This document shows positions 1 to 9,129 of a stretch of DNA of 64,000 nucleotides, one piece after another. The notes beneath the pieces are model-generated. The model ran no database searches and had not been told where the DNA came from. It was given only the letters and a program-made list of their open reading frames with translations. Within the stretch, counting starts at the first letter, position 1. The number at the start of each line of letters is the position of its first letter. Made by a program: the position numbers and the translations under genes. The stretch spans positions 226,701-290,700 of the forward strand of contig OZ025698.1 of NCBI GenBank assembly GCA_964019335.1. Reading direction: 5' to 3'. The stretch comes from Diplonema japonicum. Its lineage: Eukaryota; Euglenozoa; Diplonemea; Diplonemida; Diplonemidae.

Positions 1-1926
1 ACAAGCGCCCTTTGAGAGCAGGAACTCGACCACAATGTCTAAGGCCATAGCAGCCGCACAATGGAGGGGTGTACGGCCTGTTTGTTTATCCCCCCTTTTC
101 CCCATCAAACTTGGGCACACCTTTGCCGTCTCTCGCATCCCTTTCGGCCTTATGCTCCATCAAGAGCTGCGAGCTGCTGACGTCTGTCGAGAGGTGGAGT
201 GGAGTCTTCTCCTTGTTGTCCCTTGCCTTGACATCTGCACCACGCTGCACTAGGGTTCGAGCAGCAGACGGGTGGCGAGAAGCAACAGCGGCGTGAAGGG
301 CAGTCTTACCCTCGTTGTCTCTAGCTTGGATATCAGCCCCGTGTCCAAGCAGAGCACAGACAGTCGCAGTGGTGTCACCCATTCTGGTGGACTCTCTAGC
401 AACCTCGTGCAAAGGTGTGCGGCCTTCGTTGTCCCTGGCGTCGACATCCGCATTGTGCTGCAGCAAGAACAGCACGGTCTTTTCACTAACCAGTACGGCG
501 CTGTGCAGAGGTGCTTTCCCATTGTTGTCCCGTGCGTTCACATCCCCATCGTCTTCAAGCAAGAGCGGCGCAACTTCATTCAGGTTGCGATTGGTAGTCT
601 GCACCAAACGATGGAAAGGCCTGCACCCCAATCCGTCCGTCGCACTGACGTCAGCCCCGTGATGCAACAAGAGCAAAACGGTAGCCATCTCAACAGAACC
701 GCTTACAGCAGTGTGGAGGGGTGTGAAGCCATCGTTGTTCCGCAGGAGAACAGAGTCTTGAGCAACGTGCCCATTCTCGAGCAAGATTTGGGCTAGATAA
801 TCTGCCCCGGCCTGCAGCATCGTGTGCAGGAGTGTGTCTCCTGTGTTGTGGTATATCCCCCAAAAAGATTTTAAAGTTCACCTTGTGTGTCCACCAAATT
901 CACAGAAGCCCCATGCTGCAGCAGGAGTGACATGCAAGTGAGAACCTCACTTCTCTGCTCTTCAGTCTCATCTGCAGAGTTGGACACAAGTTTCTGTAAA
1001 GCTGTGCGGCCGCATTTGTCTCTGGAGTTGACATCTGCCCCATACTGCAGAAGAAGCTGGACCAGCGCTGTGTTCCCACTGAACCCCGACAGGTAGGTGT
1101 GAAGCGGGGTACAACCTGTTGTGGAAATATCACAATCGCTCTAGTCACCATACCCTTATTGTCCTTTATGTTCGCATCTGCGTTGTGCTGCAGGAGGGCT
1201 TCGACAGCAGCGACTGAGCCACGCCGGCCATGCAGCCCCAACGCAAAGAACAACGGTGTGCGCCCTGCACATGGTTGCTTGGAAAATTTTAAAGAAAAAC
1301 ATACCTTCATCGTTCTTTGCAGCATCATCAGCCCCATGTTGCAGCAGGATGTTGACAACCTCTCCATGTCCAGAAATCGCAGCTCCATGGAGTAGTGAGC
1401 AACTTTGTCTGGTGTGACAATTTATGTGGTTAACATCCACATCGGTGTTCACAAGCAGAAACTCGACACACACAGCAAGGCAAGTAGGGTCGCTCACCGC
1501 CCTATAGAGCACATGACCTACTTTTTCCTTGTCTTTGCAAAGTCCGGCGATTAGAGCCAGGTATAGGATCTCCTGACGCCCTTCGTCATGTCTCCTGTTG
1601 TAAGCTGGAAGCTTCAAGCATTCCCACATATTTATTAAGTCTGCAGGGTATCCCATCTCTGTCAGCTGCACACGTGCCTCGAATTCCTTATGCAGCACCA
1701 CCTGCAGTGTGCTACAGTCCTCAAAGGGTACATCCCTTACCAGTCTCCCATCATTGACACCCCCAACTTCTTCCCCATCAAAGGTCAGGATGAATGTGTT
1801 TTTATACAGCTTGCACAACTCCGCAACATTATCCTTCATCCTCTGAAGGCTCTCAGTCGCTTCAGCGTTCACCATCACAGACTCATGGGGGAGCTTCACC
1901 TCAAGTAGCACAATAGGTATGTCCAT
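1..1926 (-). CDS. Ubiquitin-like N-terminus plus ankyrin-repeat protein, cut by the window edge
   Basis: The gene is read on the minus strand from ATG at 1926. Exons are 1926-1305, 1264-1154, 1115-882, 840-121 and 77-1; it continues past position 1. All four introns (40, 38, 41 and 43 nt, GT-AG) are phase 1 and split the Gly codon at the start of an ankyrin repeat, just before a TPLH-type motif. Residues about 1-80 look like a ubiquitin-like beta-grasp domain (FDGEEVGG, then DCSTLQV). A helical linker follows, then at least eight ankyrin repeats of about 33 residues (DNEGRTPLHE, LLLQHGAD). Ankyrin proteins are generally protein-binding scaffolds; the partner is unknown. A paralogue with the same domain order lies at 52785-54293 on the other strand. 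No signal peptide or membrane segment is visible. Confidence 0.85.
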
Positions 1927-2052
1927 TTTTTTTTTCTTCTCTTTATTTAATTCTGAGCAGCTCTCTTAAAGAATTTAGGCAGAAGAATAAAATCAGGTTA
2001 CTTATTATTCGTATTCCATGCCCAGGTCCACCCATGAAATAATAACTATTTA

Positions 2053-2168
2053 TTTAGTGAAAATAAGATTATATGATTTTCATGTGTGGTGGCAGTGGTT
2101 TAAGGGTATATGACTTCATGAGTGAAGGAGTTCAACATGCCACCACAAGTGAAACTATTTTCACTAAA
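2053..2168. repeat. Small foldback element
   Basis: Outer arms TTTAGTGAAAATA (2053-2065) and TATTTTCACTAAA (2156-2168) are perfect inverted repeats. A second inner pair, TGTGGTGGCA near 2083 and TGCCACCACA near 2136, is nested inside. The whole segment can fold into one long hairpin with a loop of about 40 nt. No coding potential is seen. It looks like a small non-autonomous foldback or MITE-type element. Confidence 0.6.
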
Positions 2169-2229
2169 TCCGTTGTTTTATTTAACATCAGTCAGATTTG
2201 AAAGGGTGGGGTATTACCAGTGATGGGTG

Positions 2230-2385
2230 AATCCTAATTAGGACTAGACTGGACTGGACCGGACCGGATCCGGCATGAATTTCGACCCAATTATGCTGGA
2301 CTGACCAGACTGGACCAGACTGGACCGGACCAGACCGGACTGGACTGGACTGGACTGGACTGAACTGGACCGGACAAGATACCAC
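2230..2385. repeat. Degenerate array of GGACTGGACC-like short repeats
   Basis: Five- and ten-base variants of GGACT and GGACC recur across this stretch. Similar short arrays sit at about 5098-5205 (GAGTCCCCT variants) and 5940-6015 (GGTCAGTCC variants), each next to ribozyme-headed repeat copies. They may be an attached low-complexity part of that repeat family. Confidence 0.6.
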
Positions 2386-2505
2386 CACAACACCACATCC
2401 CCCCCTCAAATGTATAAACAGATGTCTACAAGAAAAGATGTTACACAGGTACTGAGAGACAACAACAACAACAAAAAAAAAAAAAAACCTTTATCTTCTT
2501 TTTCA

Positions 2506-2850
2506 GGTGGTGGGGATAACATGAAAATATAAGAAAAACATCAGATGTGTTGTTTGCTGTTGACCTCCTCATCTGTTATCACTGAGCCACACGAGTGCAG
2601 AATCTTGGTTACCCAGGGTGCCCTGGCTAGGGTTGAGCTGAACCCCACACACATTAAGGACACAACACAGAGCACAGAAGAAGCTACAACTCAGCCACAG
2701 TGATTAAGGACACGATGCAGAACACAGAAGAAGCTACAACCTGGCTGTGGTGCACCCCCTGTAATCAAGTAGACAGTTCTTGTGCAGGGCACTGCCAACA
2801 CCAGCCTCCTTTAACTCTTGTATATTATTCCAAAGGCTGTGTGGAAAATA
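2506..2850 (+). repeat. Ribozyme-headed repeat, degenerate copy 1
   Basis: It begins with GGTGGTGGGGATAACATG, the same 5' end as the intact copy at 11571. The L3/P3 part (GACCTCCTCA) and a partial P1 partner follow, but the P4 and J4/2 segment is missing, so the ribozyme should be inactive. The body then carries the shared family sequence (TTGGTTACCC, GGGTTGAGCTG, ATTAAGGACAC, GAAGAAGCTACAAC, CCCCCTGTAATCAAGTAG) and the tail CTCCTTTAACTC. Confidence 0.75.
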
Positions 2851-3139
2851 TGAAAAATATAAACTAAATGCTGCCCTTAACAAGAAAAAGAAAAAAGAAA
2901 AAAAAAACACCAGCCCAAATTTACCCTTAAAAATCACTTCAAAAAAGGGTGCCCAGAAAGAGGCCAGAAGTGGACATTATGAGTGATGGTAGCACTGATA
3001 GCTCATCCCTATTATGCAATTTTGGTAAAGACAGTGATTCTGATACAAATTTGACTGATTCTGAGGAATTCCTGGAAGGCATCCAGTTTTGTGAAGATTG
3101 GAATCCTTGTGGACCCTGTTTTGACATCAGAGGCTCAAC

Positions 3140-3570
3140 ACAATGGGGATAGCATGAAAAAACATCAGATGTGTTGTCACTGTTGACCTCCTCATTGGTC
3201 ATCACCAGTAGCTCCCAAGTGGAAGAGGTGACAAACAGGCAGCAAGAGCTGTACACCACACACATTAAAGACATGACATGGAATGCAGAAGAAGCTACAA
3301 CTCGGTTGTGGTGTGCCCCCTGTAATCAAGTGTCAGTCATCACCAGTAGTGCCCAAGTGGGAGAACATAATGCAGATGCTCAGGGTGATGAATTGGCAGC
3401 AAACTGCATGAATGTTGGTTACCCTGGGTTGTGTTGCTCTGGCTGGGGTTAAGCTGCACACTGCACACATTAAGGACACAATGCAGAACACAGAAGAAGC
3501 TACAACTTGGCTGCAGTGCCCCCCCCTGTATCAAGTTAACAGTTCTTGTGCAGGTGCCACCAACATGATG
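3140..3570 (+). repeat. Ribozyme-headed repeat, two degenerate head-to-tail copies
   Basis: Two partial units follow one another. The first has an eroded 5' end, GACCTCCTCATT, TCATCACC and a J4/2-like GACAAA. The second starts inside the unit at about 3331 (TCAGTCATCACC) and has GATGCTCAGGGTGATGAA where the intact copy reads GATGCTCAGGGTGACGAA. Each then carries family body sequence (ATTAAGGACAC, GAAGAAGCTACAAC). The arrangement shows that units can be joined in tandem. Confidence 0.65.
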
Positions 3571-4017
3571 AACAGGCATTTTCCTCCATCCACTTGGCTG
3601 GTCGTCACCTGTAGCACCCTGAGCAGTGTTGGTCAGTCCCATCCCATCCCCTAAAACGGAATACAGGCCTGGACGGGACTCGTGGGACTCATGGGACTCC
3701 CCAACACTGTCATTATTTTTGATAGTTTTGCAACTTTTTTTTTTTTTTTTTTATTTTCCCTTTGGAAAAAAAAAAAAAAAAATGGGGAAAAAAAAAAGAG
3801 AAAAAAATCCTTGATTTTTTTTGACATACATGATGTGTTTACCTTTTTTTTTCCCTTCTTTTTTTCTTGTCTTCTCACATTTTTTCACACACCTAAGCCA
3901 AGCTGTTGTTTCTGCTTTACACATCAAATGTTGTATTTGGATGTAATAGAAAAGGGGGGAAATAATAAATAATATGTATAAGAGGAGGGTGTGTATGTTT
4001 ATACAACCTGTGTAAAC

Positions 4018-4672
4018 AGATCAGTTCCTTGCTTTCAGTGCCATGCCCCTGATGTGTGTGATGTACAGCTCAACCCCTGCATCACACTGCCTGTTTATTG
4101 CACATATTTTCATGTTATCCCCCCCCCACCTGAAAATAATATATAGGAGATAAATATATGAGTTAAAGGAGGCTGGTGTTGGCAGCACCCTGCACAAGAA
4201 CTGTCTACTTGATTACAGGGGGCACACCACAGCCGAGTTGTAGCTTCTTCTGCATTCTGCATCGTTTCCTTAATCACCATGGCCAGGATGTAGCTTCTTC
4301 TGTGTTCCACATCATGCCCTTAATCACTGCAGCCAGGTTCTTGCATTCCGTGTCATTTCCTTAACCACCACGGCTGGGTTGTAGCTTCTTCTGCATTCTG
4401 CATCGTGTCCTTAATCACTACGACTGAGTTGTAGCTTTTTGTGTTCCATGTCATTTCCTTAATCACGATGGCTGGACGGCTGGGTTGTAGCTTCTTCTGC
4501 ATTCTGTGTCGTGTCCTTAATGTGTGTGGTGTTCAGCTCAACCCCAGCCAGGGCACCCCAGGTAACCAAGATTCTGTGCTCATGTGGTTTGCTCAGTGAT
4601 GACAGATGAGGAGGTCAAAAGTGAACAACACATCTGATGTTTTTCTTATATTTTCATGTTATCCCCACCACC
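4018..4672 (-). repeat. Ribozyme-headed repeats on the minus strand, tandem, with an expanded 50-bp array
   Basis: On the minus strand one unit starts at 4672 (GGTGGTGGGGATAACATG) and runs to about 4135. Immediately after its tail (ACTCATATATTTATCTCC) a second unit begins at 4130 (GGTGGG...GATAACATG) and fades near 4018. The first unit has an internal array of about six copies of a 50-bp subrepeat (about 4210-4530, core GATTAAGGA, GCAGAA, GAAGCTACAAC). Only one or two copies of that subrepeat are present in the other units. P4 and J4/2 are absent, so the ribozyme is probably dead here. Confidence 0.7.
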
Positions 4673-5229
4673 TGAAAAAGAAGATAAAAGATTTTTTTTT
4701 TTTTTTCCTACCAACAGTCAGCACCCCCATGCACACTGAAATTTTCTTTTTTTCTTTTTTTTTTTTGTATATTGTGCACCAGGAGGTGCACATTGTGACA
4801 CCTGCTTTTCCCTGTGCAGCATAGTGGTACATGTAAAAAAACATTGCATTGTATTTTTCTTGCAAAGGCCTCTTTTTAATATTTTTTTCAAAGCAGGTCT
4901 CCAAACCCCCTGACATTTTTTTTAATTTTTTTTTTTTTACATAGCCACAACAAGGTAGTATGAGCCTTGCCTCACATCCCACCCAAACCTAGGACCTCTT
5001 ATTTTGAACTTTTGAAACCAAAAGTACCAAAAAAATGCAAGCCCCAGCCTAAATTTGGGTCTTTGTGACACAAAAAACACAAAGAAATTTTTTGGTCCCA
5101 AGAGTCCCCTGAGTCCCTTGAGTCCCTTCAGTCCCCTGAGTCCCCTCCAGACCCCTGAAAATTTCAGGGGACTCCTGTCCTGTCCCTTGGAGTCCCCTGA
5201 GTCCCTCAAGGGTCTGGACCAACACTGCC

Positions 5230-5570
5230 CTGAGTGGAAGAACAAATTGCAGATGCTCAGGGTGAGTAAACTACTTAGGGCACCAGCTGGGGTTGAGCTG
5301 CACACCACATGCATTAAGGACACGATGCGGAACGCAGAAGCGGCCAAGGTGCACCCCCTGTCACTGGTCTCCTTTACCTCTTTCATGTTATTTGGTGGTG
5401 GGGATTACAGAAATATGGAAATATAAGAAGTACATCAGATGTGTTGTTCACTGTTGACCTCCACGTCGGTCATCACTGGTAGCGCCCGAGTGGAGGAACG
5501 TATTGCAGATGCTCTGGTGTTGAGCTGCACACTGCACACATTAAGGACACGACACGGAATATTGTGCTGT
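5230..5570 (+). repeat. Ribozyme-headed repeat, tail of one unit joined to a second unit
   Basis: Positions 5230-5393 are the body and tail of one unit (GATGCTCAGGGTGA, GGGTTGAGCTGCACACC, CACCCCCTGTCA, CTCCTTTACCTC). At 5394 a new unit begins with GGTGGTGGGGAT. Its P1 partner CATCACT (5471-5477), the P3 left arm GACCTCC and the P4 left arm GCCCGAG are kept, but sequence after GATGCTCTGG jumps to the unit body, so J4/2 is lost. Confidence 0.7.
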
Positions 5571-5621
5571 CAGTGTTGTGGTGATATAGTCACCACTTTC
5601 GACCTTGATGATGCAAAGAGG

Positions 5622-5657
<36 letters not shown>

Positions 5658-5764
5658 TAAGGAATTCCCTGTTCCACCAAGTTCCGGTTCCACTGGTTCC
5701 ACCGTTCCACCAAGCTCCGACTTTTCAGTTTGGTGGAAGGGAACGGAATGACCCACCCCTGCAT

Positions 5765-5925
5765 GAGCAGAATCTGGTTACCCGGGACGCCCCGGCTGGG
5801 GTTGAGCTGAACACCGCACACATTAAGAACACGACACGGAACGCAGAAGAAGCTGTGGTGTACCCCCTGTAATCAAGTAGTCTTGTGCAGGTCCTTTAAC
5901 TCATATATCTCTCACCACGGCCGGG
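5765..5925 (+). repeat. Ribozyme-headed repeat, 3' part only
   Basis: This copy starts within the unit (AGAATCTGGTTACCCGGGAC) and runs through GGGTTGAGCTGAACACC, ATTAAGAACACGACACGG, CCCCCTGTAATCAAGTAG and the CTTTAACTCATATATCTC tail. The 5' ribozyme part is absent. A further scrap of family sequence lies at 9041-9070 (GCGCCCTAGCTAGGGTTGAG). Confidence 0.7.
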
Positions 5926-6023
5926 TTGTAGCTTCGGTCAGTCCGGCCGATCCGGTCAGTCTGGTCAGTCCGGTCAGTCCGGTAAATTGGGTACACCGGA
6001 CCGGACCGGATTCACCCATCACT

Positions 6024-6665
6024 GCTTGCAGGCACCAAGTGGGGGTGCAAGGCATCGACCCTCCATACTGTCTACCTCACCTATGTCTTACCTGTGGTGA
6101 GATACGCCCTTGGAGTGTGCGGACCCACCCTGACAGCCAGAGACATCGCAATGCTGGAAGTAGCACACAACACAGCAGCATGCATCATAACAGGCTGCCT
6201 TCCTACAACACCTATCCAAGACCTCCTGAAAATCGCAAGGTTATGGCTGGTATGGGAGATGATAAAATACAAGACATCATCCATGTATGAGAAGCTTGTA
6301 AGGATGGAGGGAAACAAAGGCCAACAAGGCAGAGAGAGGACACAATGGTGGGAATCTGGACACAGCTGTGGCGGCTTCTGAAAGGCAAGGGAGCGACCCT
6401 CACACTGCGGTACATCCTAAGTCACCGTGGTATTGCAGGGAATGAAGTGGCTGACAGGTTGGCAGCGGCGGGTGTGAAAGAACAACAGAGGCAGCCAGTG
6501 AGCCTTGGAGCAGCGAAAAACAAGCTCCGGAAATGTGCAAAAGACAGGATTGATGCAGAGCTGGACAAGCAGACAGCCTACCAGAAGCTGACAAAGGGCA
6601 AGGAACCCCCAAAGAGACACATGCTAGTGTGCACTTCAGGTGTGCATGTGTCAAAAATAACCCCC
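6024..6665 (+). pseudogene. Decayed LINE: end of reverse transcriptase region plus RNase H
   Basis: Translation from about 6030 gives a segment typical of the region between reverse transcriptase and RNase H in LINEs: a YLTYVLPVVRYALGVCGP run, then LEVAHNTAACIITGCLPTTP, which matches the well-known QN.A.R.ITGC....P pattern of Ingi/L1Tc-type and Jockey-type elements. A frame change near 6345 leads into an RNase H C-terminal motif (SHRGIAGNEVADRLAA, about 6420-6465). The 5' part, endonuclease and most of the reverse transcriptase are missing, and the frames are broken, so it is a fossil. It adjoins the ribozyme-headed repeats. In trypanosomatids, Ingi-clade elements and their non-autonomous partners carry a 5' HDV-like ribozyme, which makes the neighbourhood suggestive. 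Confidence 0.75.
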
Positions 6666-7151
6666 CCTCGACCTTCATACTCCTCCCGAACTAACACGAT
6701 CAGTGCATTCACGTCCGCCCCTGTGTGTGATTCACCCTCTGAGTATCCGACCAGCCCAGAAATGTTGGCACTGGTGGCGTCTGTGCTTAACGGCAACAGG
6801 GTCTTTTCGATGCTTTGCTTCACTCTTCTCGAGCCCTTGCCTCCTTCTCGAATCCGGGCCCCTTTGCCAGCAGCGTGTCTGGTGTCGGTATCTTCATGTG
6901 CGAGCTCCACCAATGGGATGCTGAGAAGGCGTGTTTGCTGCTTGGTGGTGGTGGTGCCTGCGACCAAACACAACATCGCCCACCAATCTATGAACTCCTG
7001 TCCCACCACGGGGCAAAGCACTGCCTGTTGAGGTCCTTCGAAGATTTTGACACTCAGGCACCTGGCTTTCCCTGTTGAAGTTTCAGCCAAAAAAAATTCT
7101 CGCATCATTCTCGCATGCGAGAATTTGGTGCGAGTCGTCTCACCACTATGC
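6666..7151. other. Unassigned sequence between the LINE remnant and a foldback element
   Basis: Both strands have moderately long open frames here (plus to 7031, minus 7165-6578), but neither contains a motif I recognise. A perfect 18-bp palindrome ATTCTCGCATGCGAGAAT lies at about 7107-7124. Nothing else is supported. Confidence 0.3.
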
Positions 7152-7776
7152 CTAGGGGGGGTCACATGGGGGTGGTAAAGTGGGTTTTTTCAAATTCGGA
7201 AATGCAGAACACTGGAGCCACTTAAACCATGTAAAACGCCCCTTTCTCGACCAAAAAATCGATTTCCGCCCAGTACTTTTTACTTTTGGGCACCTACAAA
7301 GCATTATTTTGCATTTTTAAAACTGGTGACCACGGTTTGGTACCTGGCCTGTTGTCTCCCCTGTAGTTTCTGAGTTTTCTGAAAATTTTAGAATTTGACC
7401 ATGGTTTGTTCCACCCTTTGAACGCGGCTCTTTAGGACGCCGCTACCGTTTGAACGGCAGAGTACTCTCTTACATTGTCCTTTTGTGAACTTTTCTGTGT
7501 TTTGCGTGGCATTTCTGATGAATATCTATCATTTTCCCGAGGTTAGGATGGTAAGTTTGTTTTTGCAAATATTTCAGGTACCAGACCGTGGTCACTGTTT
7601 TTCAAGAATACAGATAAAGCATTAACAAGTGCCCAGAAATGCTCTTACCGACGAATTTTGATTTTTTGGTTAATTTGGAGGGTATTGCGCGGTTTTTTTT
7701 ACCTTAGGGGAAAGAATTTTAAAAAACTTTTTTTTCACGTTTAACTACGTTTTTTAGGACCATGTGACCCCCCCTA
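7152..7776. mobile_element. Long foldback (terminal-inverted-repeat) element, non-coding
   Basis: The ends are inverted copies: TAGGGGGGGTCACATG at about 7152 and CATGTGACCCCCCCTA at about 7761-7776. The similarity continues inward: the left arm TGGGCACCT and GGTGACCACGGTTTGGTACC (about 7290-7345) matches the reverse complement of the right arm GGTACCAGACCGTGGTCAC and AAGTGCCCA (about 7577-7637). The arms cover roughly 190 bp with a central spacer of a little over 200 bp. No transposase frame is present, so it would be a non-autonomous foldback element. It ends about 110 bp before the next gene's start. Confidence 0.7.
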
Positions 7777-7886
7777 CCCCCCCCCCCCCCCCCCCCAGCA
7801 CGAGGTACTTGGTGTCTTCTTCTTGTTGTCTTTCCTCTTCGTTTTTTATTTCTATTTTCCCTCATGAACACTGCACCAACAGGAGG

Positions 7887-8723
7887 ATGGTGGGGGGCGA
7901 CATGAACTTCAGCATCAATATCACCCCCCCCTACCAAGACGAGCCAGCTGCACTGGGGGTTGTGCGAATGTCACCCTCACGCAGTCCAAGCAGGTTGCCA
8001 TCTCAGCATCCACACACACCACAACCACAACTGCAGCCACAGCCCCCTGACGGAGTGGGCGACCCAGGCAAGCTGAGAGACCTATATGAGAAGTTCTTGA
8101 AGTACCAGAAAAAGATGGTAGGGATGGAAGAGAGGCTGAAGGGACGGGACATTGAAGTAGCTAGGCTGAGGGAAGAGTCCTCTACAAGGGAGAGGACATT
8201 AGCTGCGACGACACAAGCGCTGAAGATGAAGGAGACGGAGTGTGAAACTATGAAGGAAGAGATAGGAAGGCTTGTGGCACAGGTGAGCACCTTAAACAAC
8301 CTGCTTGGACGTGAAAGGGAAAGGGACAAAGCCGCACTGCAGGAGAGGGAAACAGCCAGGGAGAACGAACGACGGGATATGGAGACAAGAGAACAGCTGG
8401 AAAGACATTCCAGATTGTTGAGCAATCAACAGCTACACGTTGCGAAAACAGAGCAGTCACAGACCCACCTTGCATCTCTCCTCGACGACCTCAGACAGAT
8501 TGTCTTGGACCAGGAGGTGGAGAAGGCGGCCCCACATGTCTTCACACCCACCTCCCCCAACAAGACCCTTGCCATCCCAAGGTCTGTTCTAACTGCTTTA
8601 AAAACAGCTTCACCCTTGGAGCCCTATTCTGGCGATCTAGCACCCTTTGCAAGTCTCCCGCCCGGGGACCAGACCCTCCCTACAGAACTGAAACCCATAC
8701 TCAGCCGAACCCGTGGCCATTAG
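7887..8723 (+). CDS. Coiled-coil protein of unknown function, 278 aa
   Basis: I chose ATG 7887 rather than the longer frame from 7764 because the upstream part is C-rich low-complexity sequence, and the trans-splice-like acceptor ACCAACAG ends at 7882. Residues about 25-55 are rich in Pro, Gln and His. Residues about 60-205 form one long heptad-rich, highly charged coiled coil (repeated RE, KE, ERD), and the C-terminal 70 residues are Pro/Ser-rich. No catalytic motif, signal peptide or membrane segment is visible. It is the first gene of the rightward gene set. Function is not recognised; a cytoskeletal or scaffold role would be a guess. Confidence 0.75.
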   Translation: MVGGDMNFSINITPPYQDEPAALGVVRMSPSRSPSRLPSQHPHTPQPQLQPQPPDGVGDPGKLRDLYEKFLKYQKKMVGMEERLKGRDIEVARLREESSTRERTLAATTQALKMKETECETMKEEIGRLVAQVSTLNNLLGRERERDKAALQERETARENERRDMETREQLERHSRLLSNQQLHVAKTEQSQTHLASLLDDLRQIVLDQEVEKAAPHVFTPTSPNKTLAIPRSVLTALKTASPLEPYSGDLAPFASLPPGDQTLPTELKPILSRTRGH

Positions 8724-9123
8724 ATTTTTTTAAAAGGGAGCGGGTGAGAGAATGTAGACAACTGTAATTATTTTTGTTTCTTTGCTATTCCTATCCTTTC
8801 AAACACAACAGATTGAGAATGCCATGCATACGTCTTGTCTCGTAATGTGACATCAGCATCCCCCGAACACACTATTTGGAACCATGCTGTTGGAGTCAAA
8901 CGGCGGGCATTAGGTAGGAAGAAGGCGGCAGGGACAACGGGAACCACACACGTGTTACTATCGCTACGAGAAAAGCTCATTCTGTTGCATCTCCATGCCT
9001 GGAAGCATGTCAGCAGTTTGCTCCTTTCATGAACGTTCATAGCGCCCTAGCTAGGGTTGAGCTGCACACATCTTTTTTTTTTTTTTTTTATAGTTATTTG
9101 AATTCCGGTTATATCTTACACAG
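8724..9123. other. Intergenic stretch ending in a trans-splice-like acceptor
   Basis: About 400 bp without a convincing gene. A 65-codon frame at 8835-9032 has no recognisable domain. A fragment of the ribozyme-headed repeat lies at 9041-9070, directly followed by a T tract and the acceptor ATATCTTACACAG ending at 9123, six bases before the next ATG. Confidence 0.5.
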
Positions 9124-9129
9124 GAAAAT

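Larger units (their letters stand above)
1930..7886. other. Divergent strand-switch region filled with repeats, no convincing intact gene
   Basis: Genes to the left run leftward and all genes to the right run rightward. The 6 kb between holds two foldback elements, arrays of short motifs related to GGACTGG and GAGTCCC, ribozyme-headed repeats in both orientations, and a decayed LINE. Open frames here are short and lack recognisable domains apart from LINE remnants. A 195-codon minus-strand frame at 6578-7165 and an acidic plus-strand frame at 2949-3152 are the only ones that stand out, and neither is supported. In euglenozoans such junctions between polycistronic units often contain transcription starts; that role is inference. 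Confidence 0.6.

Noticed and set aside
3626-3972. Poly-Lys and poly-Phe frames, here and at 17422, 18849, 35775, 36601, 49985 and 63564
   Set aside because: They are translations of A/T homopolymers with no other coding signal.
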